In this document: positions 8,189 through 16,676 of the stretch, piece by piece
How the letters are laid out: each line of letters opens with the position of its first letter
Numbering within the stretch: position 1 is the first letter of the stretch
Source of the DNA: Psychrobacillus vulpis
Lineage (GTDB): Bacteria; Bacillota; Bacilli; Bacillales_A; Planococcaceae
Assembly: GCF_006861825.1 (NCBI RefSeq)
Contig: NZ_VDGI01000027.1
Span: 1-41,547, forward strand
Direction: 5' to 3'
DNA: 41,547 bases
Program-made: the position numbers and the translations under genes
Notes under the pieces: model-generated
Databases searched by the model: none
The model's input: only the letters and a program-made list of their open reading frames with translations
What the model was told of the DNA's origin: nothing

Positions 8189-9106
8189 GTGCGTGTAACT
8201 CAATCAATGCTTTCAAGCAACATGCTTCGCAATTTATCAAGTAGCTACACTAAAATGGGAGTTCTACAAGAACAACTTAATACTGGGAAAAAAATATCGA
8301 GACCATCGCAAGACCCTGTAGTAGCTATGAAAGGGATAGGATTTCGATCAGATTTAAATAGGGTAGAACAATTTGAACGAAACTTAGGTGAAGCGAATAA
8401 TTGGTTAGACTCTTCGGATGATGGACTAGACAAAGTAGGTCAAGCTTTGCACCGTGTTAGAGAGTTAATTTTAGACGCGGCAAACGATACTAAAACACCT
8501 GATGATAGGGACAAGATTGCAAAAGAAATTGATCAAATCAAATTGCAAATCCGTGATTTAGGAAATACGAAAATTGGGGACAAGTTTATATTTTCTGGTA
8601 CCAAAACGCTATCTCCTTTGTATGATCCGAATGGAACTGCTCCACTTTATGATGCAAACGGCTTTTTAGATCCTACAAATCCCGGTGTTATGGAAGACGT
8701 TAATATCGAAATTAATGCTGGTGTAGAGCTGCCGGTAAATACCAATGGAATTGGAATATTTAATGAAATAGATGATATGATGAAGCAACTTCAGACCGCA
8801 TTGGAAGATGAAAAAATTACTGGAGTAAAAGGTGATTATGATGCTCTGCTTGGATTAGCTGATAAGAATACTGATTTAGTACTTTCAGCTCGTTCACAGA
8901 TAGGTGCTCGCCAAAATCGTGTCGAAATGATGGAAAATCGTCTGTCTTCCCAAAACATAATTGTTACTAAACAAATGTCTGAAAATGAAGATGTTGAATA
9001 TGAAAAAGCAATAACAGATTTAATTACTCAAGAATCGATTCATCGTGCTGGATTAGCCGTTGGGTCTCGAATTATCCAACCGTCACTAGTTGACTTTCTG
9101 CGATAA
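8189..9106 (+). CDS. flgL: FlgL, hook-filament junction protein 2
   Basis: A 305-residue flagellin-like junction protein. The start is GTG (VRVTQSMLSSNMLRNL), with TAGGAGG about nine bases upstream. The N-terminal flagellin domain shows LNTGKKISRPSQDPVVAMKG, and the C-terminal flagellin-like helix shows EYEKAITDLITQESIHRAGL. The variable centre contains FIFSGTKTLSPLYD, typical for FlgL. It binds FlgK and the first flagellin ring. A terminator at 9146-9182 ends the flgM-flgN-flgK-flgL unit. Confidence 0.94.
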   Translation: MRVTQSMLSSNMLRNLSSSYTKMGVLQEQLNTGKKISRPSQDPVVAMKGIGFRSDLNRVEQFERNLGEANNWLDSSDDGLDKVGQALHRVRELILDAANDTKTPDDRDKIAKEIDQIKLQIRDLGNTKIGDKFIFSGTKTLSPLYDPNGTAPLYDANGFLDPTNPGVMEDVNIEINAGVELPVNTNGIGIFNEIDDMMKQLQTALEDEKITGVKGDYDALLGLADKNTDLVLSARSQIGARQNRVEMMENRLSSQNIIVTKQMSENEDVEYEKAITDLITQESIHRAGLAVGSRIIQPSLVDFLR

Positions 9107-9145
9107 CCCAGTGGTAGTATAAGTGTTTTTCTATTATCAAAATTC

Positions 9146-9182
9146 AAGAAGGCGTTTGGATATAATCCAAGCGCCTTTCTTT
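9146..9182 (+). terminator. Terminator after flgL
   Basis: AAGAAGGCG then TTGGA (9146-9160) pairs with TCCAA then CGCCTT (9166-9177), followed by a short T-rich tail. The loop is TATAA. Confidence 0.7.
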
Positions 9183-9196
9183 AGAAGGTGACTTAT

Positions 9197-9751
9197 TTGA
9201 ATATCCCACAACTTCAAATTACAACAACACGTGGAATTCTTGGTCTTAGAACAACACCAGGAACACAAGAAATAGAACAACCACGTGCAATACTTTCGCA
9301 ACAGCAACCTGCTGCCATTTTGGAAATCTCTACGACACAAGCCCAACTCTCACTTGATACGACCGAAGTACGTGCCGATTTAGACTTAAAAAGTGTTTTT
9401 AAACGGACGGAAGAGTTTGCTCAACTTGGGAGAGAAGGTTCATCGGAAGGTACTGGTCGTAGAGCAGCACAGGGTAGGCAACTCATGGATATTTCTAAAG
9501 GAAGAAATGTAATTAAAGAACAAGCAGTTGAAAATGGTAGTCGACCAATGAAATCTCTTGGTATTCAATTTATACCAAATCGTTTAAAACTTGAAATGTC
9601 GTTTCAGCCCGGGTCATTAGACATTAATATAGAAACAAAAAAGCCGGTTAATGATGTTACAATACAAAATCCAATTTATCATTATACTCCAAGTAAATTA
9701 ACTGGTGAAATGGAACAATGGCCATCTATTCAAATCGATGTGAAATGGTAA
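9197..9751 (+). CDS. yviE: YviE-like protein (DUF6470)
   Basis: A 184-residue protein in the position that B. subtilis yviE holds, between flgL and fliW. The N-terminus (LNIPQLQITTTRGILGLRTT) is characteristic of this family, and the protein is rich in short alternating beta strands (QPRAILSQQQPAAILEIS). No signal peptide is seen. Its molecular role is unknown; the conserved place in the flagellar operon is the main clue. The TTG at 9197 is preferred over GTG at 9188 because AGAAGGTGA (9183-9191) then has normal spacing and the protein begins like its homologues. A terminator follows at 9760-9786. Confidence 0.75.
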   Translation: MNIPQLQITTTRGILGLRTTPGTQEIEQPRAILSQQQPAAILEISTTQAQLSLDTTEVRADLDLKSVFKRTEEFAQLGREGSSEGTGRRAAQGRQLMDISKGRNVIKEQAVENGSRPMKSLGIQFIPNRLKLEMSFQPGSLDINIETKKPVNDVTIQNPIYHYTPSKLTGEMEQWPSIQIDVKW

Positions 9752-9759
9752 GTTATCTT

Positions 9760-9786
9760 AGACTGGACTTAAAAGCCAGTCTTTTT
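9760..9786 (+). terminator. Terminator after the yviE homologue
   Basis: AGACTGG (9760-9766) pairs with CCAGTCT (9776-9782), with CTT/AAG inside, followed by a T run to 9786. Confidence 0.8.
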
Positions 9787-9842
9787 ATCTGTTTAAAAGA
9801 GTGATAGTCTACATATATAATTGTTATGAAGGAGAAGATCAT

Positions 9843-10292
9843 ATGAATATTCAAACAAAGTTCTTCGGTGAAATAGAAATACAAAATGAACAAATATGGA
9901 GTTTTCCAAAAGGACTTCCTGGATTTGAGGAAGAAAAAGAATTTGTATTACTCCCGATTACAGATAGCCCAATTTTTAGTGTGCTTCAATCTGTAAATGT
10001 TAGAGATATAGCGCTAATAGTGGCAAACCCTTATAATTTAGTAGAAGACTACTCCTATGATATTGACGAACCAACAATTGAAGTATTGGACATTAAAAAT
10101 GTTGAAGAGATTTTTGTATTAGGGGTTTTATCATTAAAAGATCCATTTGAAACGTCCACTATTAATTTACAAGCCCCAATCATTTTCAACTCAAGCACTA
10201 AAAAAGCAAAGCAAATGATTATTAATGAGAATAAATTTTCTTTACGTCATGTAATTGGTTCATCTTCAAAAACTATTTTGGAGGAGGGGTAA
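9843..10292 (+). CDS. fliW: FliW, flagellar assembly factor and CsrA antagonist
   Basis: A 149-residue cytoplasmic protein. FliW binds flagellin and, when free, binds CsrA and relieves its block on hag translation. Seen: the N-terminal strand TKFFGEIEIQNEQIWSF, then PKGLPGFEEEKEFVLL, and NLQAPIIFNSSTKKAKQMI near the end, all hallmarks of the family. ATG 9843 is chosen because AAGGAG (9829-9834) lies ahead of it; an upstream in-frame start at 9801 has no ribosome site. csrA begins three bases after the stop, so the two antagonists are made together. Confidence 0.94.
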   Translation: MNIQTKFFGEIEIQNEQIWSFPKGLPGFEEEKEFVLLPITDSPIFSVLQSVNVRDIALIVANPYNLVEDYSYDIDEPTIEVLDIKNVEEIFVLGVLSLKDPFETSTINLQAPIIFNSSTKKAKQMIINENKFSLRHVIGSSSKTILEEG

Positions 10293-10295
10293 AAA

Positions 10296-10517
10296 ATGCT
10301 AGTTTTATCTCGAAAAACAAACGAAACGATAATAATAGGTGAAGATATAGAAATTAGAGTGTTAGAGATAAAAGGAGATAGTGTCCGTATTGGTATAGAG
10401 GCGCCTAAAACAACAGAGATTTTACGCGGGGAACTCATCCTCTCTATTACTGAAACGAATAAAGAATCGACAATTGTAGACGAGAGTTTATTTTCAAGAC
10501 TAACTAAAAAAATATAA
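10296..10517 (+). CDS. csrA: CsrA, translational regulator
   Basis: A 73-residue RNA-binding dimer-forming protein. The N-terminal MLVLSRKTNETIIIG and central VRIGIEAPKTTEILRGE are the standard CsrA strands, including the Arg near residue 45 used for GGA recognition. In Bacillales it binds the hag leader and blocks its ribosome site. GGAGGAGGGG ahead of the ATG lies in the end of fliW. Its probable targets are visible right downstream in the hag leader (10628-10666). Confidence 0.95.
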   Translation: MLVLSRKTNETIIIGEDIEIRVLEIKGDSVRIGIEAPKTTEILRGELILSITETNKESTIVDESLFSRLTKKI

Positions 10518-10535
10518 CTTTTTTCAAAAATAAGC

Positions 10536-10562
10536 TAAACAAATAGGAACGAACTCCGATAG
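10536..10562 (+). promoter_or_regulatory. SigD-type promoter of hag
   Basis: TAAA at 10536-10539, a 15-base spacer, then TCCGATAG at 10555-10562, close to the SigD consensus TAAA-N15-GCCGATAT. A 5' leader of roughly 105 bases is implied. Confidence 0.75.
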
Positions 10563-10580
10563 TAATATTGTAAGCAGTAA

Positions 10581-10606
10581 TTAAGGAAGAACGGCCGACT
10601 CCTTAA
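10581..10606 (+). promoter_or_regulatory. Stem-loop in the hag leader
   Basis: TTAAGGA (10581-10587) pairs perfectly with TCCTTAA (10600-10606). CAG and CTG can extend the pairing outward. It lies between the hag promoter and the GGA-loop hairpin and may stabilise the flagellin mRNA. Confidence 0.45.
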
Positions 10607-10627
10607 CCGCTGTAAACATAAAAAATA

Positions 10628-10666
10628 AGTTCACATGGATGTGAACTAAACCACACTCAAGGAGGA
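10628..10666 (+). promoter_or_regulatory. Candidate CsrA sites in the hag leader
   Basis: AGTTCACA (10628-10635) pairs perfectly with TGTGAACT (10640-10647), presenting the four-base loop TGGA. A second GGA is in AAGGAGGA (10659-10666), the hag ribosome site. A GGA in a hairpin loop plus a GGA in the Shine-Dalgarno is how CsrA is known to repress hag in B. subtilis. fliW and csrA lie immediately upstream. Confidence 0.7.
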
Positions 10667-10674
10667 AATTAATA

Positions 10675-11493
10675 ATGAGAATTAATCATAATATTGCTGC
10701 GCTTAACACGCACCGTCAACTATCTTTCAACAACGCTAACTCTTCTAAAAGTTTAGAAAAATTATCTTCAGGTCTTCGTATTAACCGTGCAGGAGATGAC
10801 GCTGCTGGTCTTGCGATTTCTGAAAAAATGCGTGGACAAATTCGCGGTTTAGACATGGCTGCTAAAAACTCGCAAGATGGTATCTCTTTAATCCAAACTG
10901 CAGAAGGTGCTTTAAACGAAACTCACTCAATTCTACAACGTATGCGTGAACTAGCTGTACAATCTGCTAATGATACGAATACAGCAGAAGACCGTACTGC
11001 TATCCAAGCGGAAGTAGTTGAATTAACTAAAGAAATCGACCGTATTGCATATACAACTGAGTTTAATACACAAACTTTACTTAGCGGTGGCTTAACAGGT
11101 CTTACTTTACAAGTTGGAGCAAACTCAGGCCAAGCTATTACATTTTCTATCAATGCTATGGACTCAACAGCCCTAATAGGTGCGGCTGGTATTGATTTAG
11201 CTCAAGACCATGCTACTTCAACAGCAGCTATCACTACTATTGATGGAGCTATTAGCCTAGTTTCAGCACAACGTGCTAATCTTGGTGCGATTCAAAATCG
11301 CCTTGAGCACACAATCAATAACTTAGGTACATCTTCGGAAAACCTTACAGGTGCTGAATCACGTATCCGTGACGTTGATATGGCTAAAGAAATGATGGAA
11401 TTCACGAAGAACAATATCTTAACTCAAGCTGCTCAAGCTATGCTTGCACAAGCTAACCAACAACCACAAGGTGTTCTTCAATTACTTCGTTAA
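10675..11493 (+). CDS. hag: Flagellin
   Basis: A 272-residue filament protein. The conserved N-terminal D0/D1 part (MRINHNIAALNTHRQLSFNN, LEKLSSGLRINRAGDDAAGL) and C-terminal part (ESRIRDVDMAKEMMEF, ending QGVLQLLR) are complete. The variable centre is very short (about residues 140-195), so the filament surface lacks a large outer domain. Several Ser/Thr in this segment and the next helix (TALIGAAG, DHATSTAAITTIDGAIS) are candidate O-glycosylation sites, given the pse and maf genes downstream. It has its own SigD promoter, a CsrA-type leader and a strong terminator. Confidence 0.97.
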   Translation: MRINHNIAALNTHRQLSFNNANSSKSLEKLSSGLRINRAGDDAAGLAISEKMRGQIRGLDMAAKNSQDGISLIQTAEGALNETHSILQRMRELAVQSANDTNTAEDRTAIQAEVVELTKEIDRIAYTTEFNTQTLLSGGLTGLTLQVGANSGQAITFSINAMDSTALIGAAGIDLAQDHATSTAAITTIDGAISLVSAQRANLGAIQNRLEHTINNLGTSSENLTGAESRIRDVDMAKEMMEFTKNNILTQAAQAMLAQANQQPQGVLQLLR

Positions 11494-11526
11494 TTTTAGA
11501 AGATCAAAGATGGAATATTAGAGAAT

Positions 11527-11558
11527 AAATAGATAGCCTCCATTGGCTATCTATTTTT
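11527..11558 (+). terminator. Strong terminator after hag
   Basis: A 12-base perfect stem (11527-11538 with 11545-11556; core GATAGCC/GGCTATC) with loop TCCATT runs into a T stretch. The ribosome site of the next gene lies only a few bases beyond. Confidence 0.88.
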
Positions 11559-11578
11559 TAAATTGGAGGTAAAAGAAT

Positions 11579-12094
11579 TTGATTTTTGTAAATGATGTGT
11601 TAGTTTCGAAAGAAGAGAATAAAGATAAAGCTAATGAAATATTGAAATCGTACTTAACGACGGAAAAATTAATATTAGTTAATGAGCATAATGAGTTAAT
11701 ATCAAATGAAGAAATAGAAGAACTTTTATCGAAAAGAGCAGAAGTAGTTAAACTAGTGGCAATACGAATTTCAACATTAGTAAGAGATTTTAAGGAAGAA
11801 TTACATAATTATATTTTGGAAGTGGAAGATTATATAGAAAATACTCGTGACTGTGAGGATTTTTCGGATACTTTGTCTAGCTTTATACAAGTGACGGAAG
11901 CCTTATTGCAGTTCTCGAAAGTTGAAGATTTCCTGCAAAAGGAGTTGATTAATCAACAACACCTACTAGAAATATCAGAAAAATCAATACAACAGGCGGA
12001 GGTTGGTAACAACGAGTATGTACTTGATTTAATAGAATATGAGTTACTACCGATATTGCACAATTTTTTAAATGAAACGAATGAGGAAATATAG
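11579..12094 (+). CDS. Unrecognised helical protein between hag and maf
   Basis: A 171-residue acidic, leucine-rich protein that I do not recognise. It is predicted to be almost entirely helical, with several Glu/Lys-rich coiled stretches (RISTLVRDFKEELHNYILEV, EDFLQKELINQQHLLEISEK). It has no signal peptide, membrane segment or cysteine motif. The start is TTG with TTGGAGGT nine bases ahead. The downstream glycosyltransferase gene starts one base after its stop, so the two are surely co-transcribed. Size, acidity and helicity resemble flagellar export chaperones, and a helper for flagellin or for its glycosylation is an inference from position only. Confidence 0.6.
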   Translation: MIFVNDVLVSKEENKDKANEILKSYLTTEKLILVNEHNELISNEEIEELLSKRAEVVKLVAIRISTLVRDFKEELHNYILEVEDYIENTRDCEDFSDTLSSFIQVTEALLQFSKVEDFLQKELINQQHLLEISEKSIQQAEVGNNEYVLDLIEYELLPILHNFLNETNEEI

Positions 12095-12095
12095 T

Positions 12096-13784
12096 ATGTC
12101 TTATACAATTAATTTAGAACGATCAGATTCAAATAAGAATGTATATGTGTATGAAAAGAATGAACAAAAAGTTCCTTTAAATTCCCTTTACTCTCCTGAA
12201 AAAGAAGCGGAACGTTTTCTAAAAAAAATAACTGAAATAAAAAATCATTTTGTTATTTTCATTGGGTTTGGTAATGGAGCATTGCTAGAAAAATTGATAG
12301 AGAGCAAAATATATGAACAAAATATCCATTTTTTATTTATTGAACCTTTTTCTGAAGTAGAACTTCAAAAGGAGCATATTAAAATCTTTTCATCAACAAA
12401 AAAAATATCATTCATATACGGTAAAGACTTCACCTCTATTTTATTTGCAGACTATTTATCTAAGTTAATTGGTATTTCTGTAACTATTCAGATACACCCA
12501 AACTATATTAAACTGAACGATCAGAAGATTAAAGACTGTTTAAAAGTCATTAATGAGGGAATCGAAACAAAAAAAATTTTAAATACGACCGAAATGAAGT
12601 TTGCACTAGATTGGATATTAGAGCCCTTGGCAAATATAGATTCAATAGCAAACTCAATAAATATAAGGGAACTTGAAGGAAAATTTAATGGTGAACGAGC
12701 AATGTTAGTTGCTTCTGGTCCATCATTAAAGAAACATATGAATTTTATAAAAAAGAATAAAGATTCATTTCATCTATTTTCGTTAGGCCCTTCTTTACGT
12801 CCTTTACTTCAAAATGGGATTGCACCAGATTTTGCTTTATCAATTGATTCTGGAAAAACTAATTATGAAAGTCACTTTAAAGATTTAGATTATAAAGGAC
12901 CTTTAATTTATGAAACAATTTCTAATTCTAATATTCAAACTAATCATTTAGGTGATTTAATTGTTGTAAAAAGTACAGCCGATTATCTAAGTTCAAGACT
13001 CTTTAATGATCTATATACTTTTAATGCTTCCCCATCTGTCGCTATATTTACATTGCAAGTGATTGCCTATTTAGGATTTTCTGAAGTTTATTTAGTAGGC
13101 CAAGACTTAGCACTTATTGATGGAAAGTATTATGCTGAGGGTGTTAAAGATACAGAGATTTCAAAAGATATGAAGGAAGAGTTAATTGTAGAGGATAACC
13201 AAGGTGGACAGGTTGGAACGACAAAATCATTAAAAATATTTTTAGAATCGTTTGAATTACTAATAAAATCATTGCCACCAGAAATGAAAATATATAATCT
13301 CTCGGAAAATGGTGCGAAAATTAATGGAGCTGAATTTATTAGTGAAAGAAGCATTACTGAACGCGAAAAGAATAAAATTTCAATTAATACCGAAACAATC
13401 CAATCCAACGGAAATACTAAATTGTTTATCAAAAATTTCATCAAAGATATAAAGTCATTGAAAAAAGAAGTAAACCAAATATTGAGCAATTTGAATAGGC
13501 ATATAAAAGTCGGTGTAATCACATCAAACGATATGGAAAAAGTGCTGAAGGATTTTAGAAGAATAGCGGCCAATGACATGCTAAATAAAGTAATATTATC
13601 GCACCTAACATTTATGTTCCATAGAATTACTAATACATTTATGATGATGGAAACTAAAAGAAAATATACTAGTAAAGATTATCTTGCTATGATAGAGGAA
13701 TTAGAAACTTTATACTTACTTGTTTCAAATTATTGTGATGAACTACTAAAAGATGAAAGACTTAATGATAAGATTATTAATTAA
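12096..13784 (+). CDS. maf: Maf-type flagellin glycosyltransferase (DUF115)
   Basis: A 562-residue motility accessory factor. Maf proteins transfer nonulosonic acids such as pseudaminic acid from the CMP form to Ser/Thr of flagellin before export. Seen: an N-terminal region with FVIFIGFGNGALLEKLIESK, then the DUF115 core with GERAMLVASGPSLKKHM (near residue 205), SLGPSLRPLLQNGIAPDFAL and ALSIDSGKTNYE, and the strand-loop EVYLVGQDLALIDGKYY. The C-terminus is helical. ATG 12096 is chosen over an in-frame upstream ATG (12072) inside the preceding gene; ATGAGGAAA provides the ribosome site. Hag upstream and the complete pse operon downstream support pseudaminic acid as the donor sugar. Confidence 0.85.
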   Translation: MSYTINLERSDSNKNVYVYEKNEQKVPLNSLYSPEKEAERFLKKITEIKNHFVIFIGFGNGALLEKLIESKIYEQNIHFLFIEPFSEVELQKEHIKIFSSTKKISFIYGKDFTSILFADYLSKLIGISVTIQIHPNYIKLNDQKIKDCLKVINEGIETKKILNTTEMKFALDWILEPLANIDSIANSINIRELEGKFNGERAMLVASGPSLKKHMNFIKKNKDSFHLFSLGPSLRPLLQNGIAPDFALSIDSGKTNYESHFKDLDYKGPLIYETISNSNIQTNHLGDLIVVKSTADYLSSRLFNDLYTFNASPSVAIFTLQVIAYLGFSEVYLVGQDLALIDGKYYAEGVKDTEISKDMKEELIVEDNQGGQVGTTKSLKIFLESFELLIKSLPPEMKIYNLSENGAKINGAEFISERSITEREKNKISINTETIQSNGNTKLFIKNFIKDIKSLKKEVNQILSNLNRHIKVGVITSNDMEKVLKDFRRIAANDMLNKVILSHLTFMFHRITNTFMMMETKRKYTSKDYLAMIEELETLYLLVSNYCDELLKDERLNDKIIN

Positions 13785-13822
13785 CTGAGATGTGTACTAG
13801 AAACATTTATTCTTTTGGAAAG

Positions 13823-13847
13823 TGTATCTAGATACATCTTTTTTTAT
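13823..13847 (+). terminator. Weak terminator after maf
   Basis: The palindrome TGTATCTAGATACA (13823-13836) is followed by a T run at 13839-13845. It is AT-rich, so probably a modest terminator. Confidence 0.4.
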
Positions 13848-13895
13848 GAAAAAATATCCCCTTGAAGTATTATTCTTCCTTACTTCAAGAGGATA
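13847..13895 (-). terminator. Terminator of the minus-strand VWA-TIG gene
   Basis: TATCC then CTTGAAGTA (13855-13869) pairs with TACTTCAAG then GGATA (13881-13895), with one mismatch. Read on the minus strand the stem is followed by a T run (complement of 13849-13854). Confidence 0.75.
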
Positions 13896-13921
13896 ATATT
13901 AATGAAGACTCATTTTAGCAC

Positions 13922-16525
13922 TTAGTTATAAGTAAACTTTGTTGTAGCAGTTTCTCCATCAAGGTCAATTGTAATATCTACTACACCAGGAGTACTTGCT
14001 GGCATTCGGATAACAATTTTAGTTGCACTATAATAAGTGTAAGTTAGTGGTGTGCCACCAACTGTTACCTTCATTTTATTATTGAAATTGGTTCCTAAAA
14101 TTGCAACAAGATACCCCCCTTTTGCAAGACCATTATCCGGAGTTAAACTAGTTATCGTTGGTTTTATACCTTCATACATATAACTATCTTGAAGTGTATA
14201 TTCCTGATTATCAGGATTTACTACTTTTACAGATACAATTCCTCTAACCGTTGTAGCAGGTGTTTCCACTGTTATTTCTGTGTCAGATATCGAAATAATA
14301 CGTCCCGCTTTATTGCCGAAATAAACTATTGATGATCTATTGAAATTTTGTCCAGTAATAGTTAAAATCTCTTTCCCTGTCATTGGACCTGAAGTATCTG
14401 AAAGAGATGTGATGATAGGAGCTGGATCTGGTATAGGTTCTATGAAAGTAAAGCCATTATTAAGGACCCCAAATTCTCCATCGGTGTTAACTACTTTAAC
14501 ATCTACTACTCCAGGTATAGTACTAATAGGAATTCTGACAGTTACTTTATTAGCTGAATAGAAAGTAAATGACGTTGCTTCTAAATCACCAAAATATACT
14601 TTAGACGTCCTTTGGAAATTTTCACCAATAACTGCAATAGTTTTAGTTGTCCCAACAAGGATAGAATCCTCAGATAATGATGTGACTACCGGTACAGGCG
14701 GTGGCGGAGGTGCTAAATATTCGTAAGCATTTGTTAATTCTGCAGTTGAATTACTAGGATTTATAACTTTAACAGTTACTAGACCAGTAGCAACTCCTTC
14801 AGGTACAACAACTCGAATTGAAGTTGATGATATATAAGAAGATACGACTGCTTCATTATCACCAAAATATACTTTTACGTTTTGATCAAAATTCTTACCT
14901 GTTAGTATAATCGTTTCACCACCAATAAGTTTCCCACTTGTAGTTGATAACGAAGTAAGTTCTACTTTAGGTGGTGGAGGAGGTGCAAGATAAGTGTATG
15001 CATCTAACTGTTCTATACTGGTATTATCCGGATTGACTACTTTAATTGATACAATCCCACTTTCAGTTGATGCAGGAACAGTTGCACGTAGTAAGCTGCT
15101 ACTAGAAAAAGAAGTAACTGCAGCAACATCGTTAATATAAACTACTGCACCTTTCAAATAATTAGAGCCACTAATATTAATTTGATTTCCACCTCCCAAT
15201 GGACCTTCTGCAGGAGAGATAGATGTAATCGTCGGAATTGCATAATAATTAAAGTTTCCAGTTGCGAATTGCTTATCAGTGTTCTCAACTTTTACAACTA
15301 CTGGCCCTTGTACTCCAGTAGGAGTTGTAACGATTAATTCAGTTCCAGTTTCAGAAATTACTGTTGCTAATTTTGAACCAAAATAAACTTTTGCACCAGG
15401 TAGGAAGTTTTGACCTGTAATTGTTACTGTCTCCCCACCAGTTGTAAGTCCTTTATCTTCTGTAATACTTGTAATTACTGGAGCGTGATTCTTAATTTCT
15501 ACAATAGGATTTATTGTATTTAAGGAATACGTAGAACCATCACCAATTTCAAATGTAGTTGTTGTTTGAGCTAATGTGTATTTCCCCGCAGTTGCGTCAT
15601 CTTTAGCACGGACTTGGTAAGTGAAACTTAGCTCATCTGATTTTAGTTCTGAAATAAACCATTCGATTGTATTTCCAGTAACTGTCGGTCTAGGAATATG
15701 ATTATCATAAGAGCCCGGAACTAATTCAAAACCTGGAGCAATCGTATCTGTAATTTTTACGTTATAAGCACTTGCAAGACCAATTTCTTCTACAATTCTT
15801 TTATATACATCTGAAAGTCCAATAGAACCTAAAACAAAATGATGATGTTTAGCTGAAGAAGCCATGTCCATTAATAATAGATTTGGAGCACTAGTAGTTG
15901 GATCTTCATTTGGTCCAAGTAGAGCGATGGAATAAAAAGTAATACCAGCATCTTTGGCAGCTTTAGAAGCAGCAAGCGCGTCAGGAGCACTGTTTGCAGC
16001 TCCATCTGTCATAATGATAATAGTTGGTTGAGCATCAGGTCGATGATTTGCAAGAATTTCAGTTGCTTTTCTTATAGCATCGCCAGTATTAGTTCCTCCA
16101 CCTGCATTAATTGTGTCTACATAATTTTTGGCAGCTTCCTTATCAGTAGTTAAAGGTAGTGAGTAGATATTATTTTCGAAATCTACAATGCCGAGTTCAT
16201 GCTTAGATAAATCCATCAAATCGATGAATTCTTTAGCGGCATCTTTTGCAGCAGTAATTCTATTATCAGTTGTCATACTACCTGACTTATCGATAATAAG
16301 AATTACATCATTTGGTTTTACAAAAGTAGTATCTTTCGGAGTACCTTTGACAGTAAGCGTAACATCAGTAGTTTCTCCTTTTACAAGGGTATTTTTACTT
16401 ACTGTTTTATTAATATTCATCAGTTCGCCACTATTAACTAACGCAGCTTCTGTTGAAAGTGGTGTAGCTATGCCGATAATAAGAATAGCTATTAATGCAA
16501 ATTTAATAGTTTTCAATAGTTTCAT
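13922..16525 (-). CDS. Secreted VWA-domain protein with six TIG/IPT repeats
   Basis: An 867-residue exported protein. Residues 1-27 form a signal peptide (cut expected after STEA). Residues about 73-255 are a von Willebrand A domain with an intact MIDAS: DKSGS at 79-83, GGTNTGD near 143-149, and MTDG with Asp174. A beta domain follows (about 255-345). Then come six TIG/IPT Ig-like repeats, each opening with a variant of ITSLSxxSG and containing ITGxNF and KVYFG; two linkers are proline runs (APPPPP). No LPXTG or membrane anchor is seen, so it is secreted or loosely held. A metal-dependent adhesion role is inferred from the domains. It is read against its flagellar neighbours, and a SigD-like promoter precedes it. 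TAGGAGGT lies before the ATG. Confidence 0.8.
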   Translation of the reverse strand: MKLLKTIKFALIAILIIGIATPLSTEAALVNSGELMNINKTVSKNTLVKGETTDVTLTVKGTPKDTTFVKPNDVILIIDKSGSMTTDNRITAAKDAAKEFIDLMDLSKHELGIVDFENNIYSLPLTTDKEAAKNYVDTINAGGGTNTGDAIRKATEILANHRPDAQPTIIIMTDGAANSAPDALAASKAAKDAGITFYSIALLGPNEDPTTSAPNLLLMDMASSAKHHHFVLGSIGLSDVYKRIVEEIGLASAYNVKITDTIAPGFELVPGSYDNHIPRPTVTGNTIEWFISELKSDELSFTYQVRAKDDATAGKYTLAQTTTTFEIGDGSTYSLNTINPIVEIKNHAPVITSITEDKGLTTGGETVTITGQNFLPGAKVYFGSKLATVISETGTELIVTTPTGVQGPVVVKVENTDKQFATGNFNYYAIPTITSISPAEGPLGGGNQINISGSNYLKGAVVYINDVAAVTSFSSSSLLRATVPASTESGIVSIKVVNPDNTSIEQLDAYTYLAPPPPPKVELTSLSTTSGKLIGGETIILTGKNFDQNVKVYFGDNEAVVSSYISSTSIRVVVPEGVATGLVTVKVINPSNSTAELTNAYEYLAPPPPPVPVVTSLSEDSILVGTTKTIAVIGENFQRTSKVYFGDLEATSFTFYSANKVTVRIPISTIPGVVDVKVVNTDGEFGVLNNGFTFIEPIPDPAPIITSLSDTSGPMTGKEILTITGQNFNRSSIVYFGNKAGRIISISDTEITVETPATTVRGIVSVKVVNPDNQEYTLQDSYMYEGIKPTITSLTPDNGLAKGGYLVAILGTNFNNKMKVTVGGTPLTYTYYSATKIVIRMPASTPGVVDITIDLDGETATTKFTYN

Positions 16526-16563
16526 TTTTTTACCTCCTATAATTATAGTTCAATACTCTTATT

Positions 16564-16590
16564 TTATCGGAAGGTATAAAGTAATGTTGA
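16564..16590 (-). promoter_or_regulatory. Candidate SigD-type promoter of the VWA-TIG gene
   Basis: On the minus strand TCAA (complement of 16587-16590), a 15-base spacer and TCCGATAA (complement of 16564-16571) resemble TAAA-N15-GCCGATAT: three of four and six of eight positions match. It lies about 39 bases before the ATG. Confidence 0.5.
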
Positions 16591-16676
16591 TAGATTTTAA
16601 ATAATAATTATTTTTAGATTTTTTTCTCGAGTAAACGAGATATTATTAGATAAAGTTTTTAAAAAGAGAATATAGA

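Noticed and set aside
16188-16604. A 138-codon plus-strand frame
   Set aside because: It lies antisense to the signal peptide and VWA domain of a well-supported gene and is a shadow frame.
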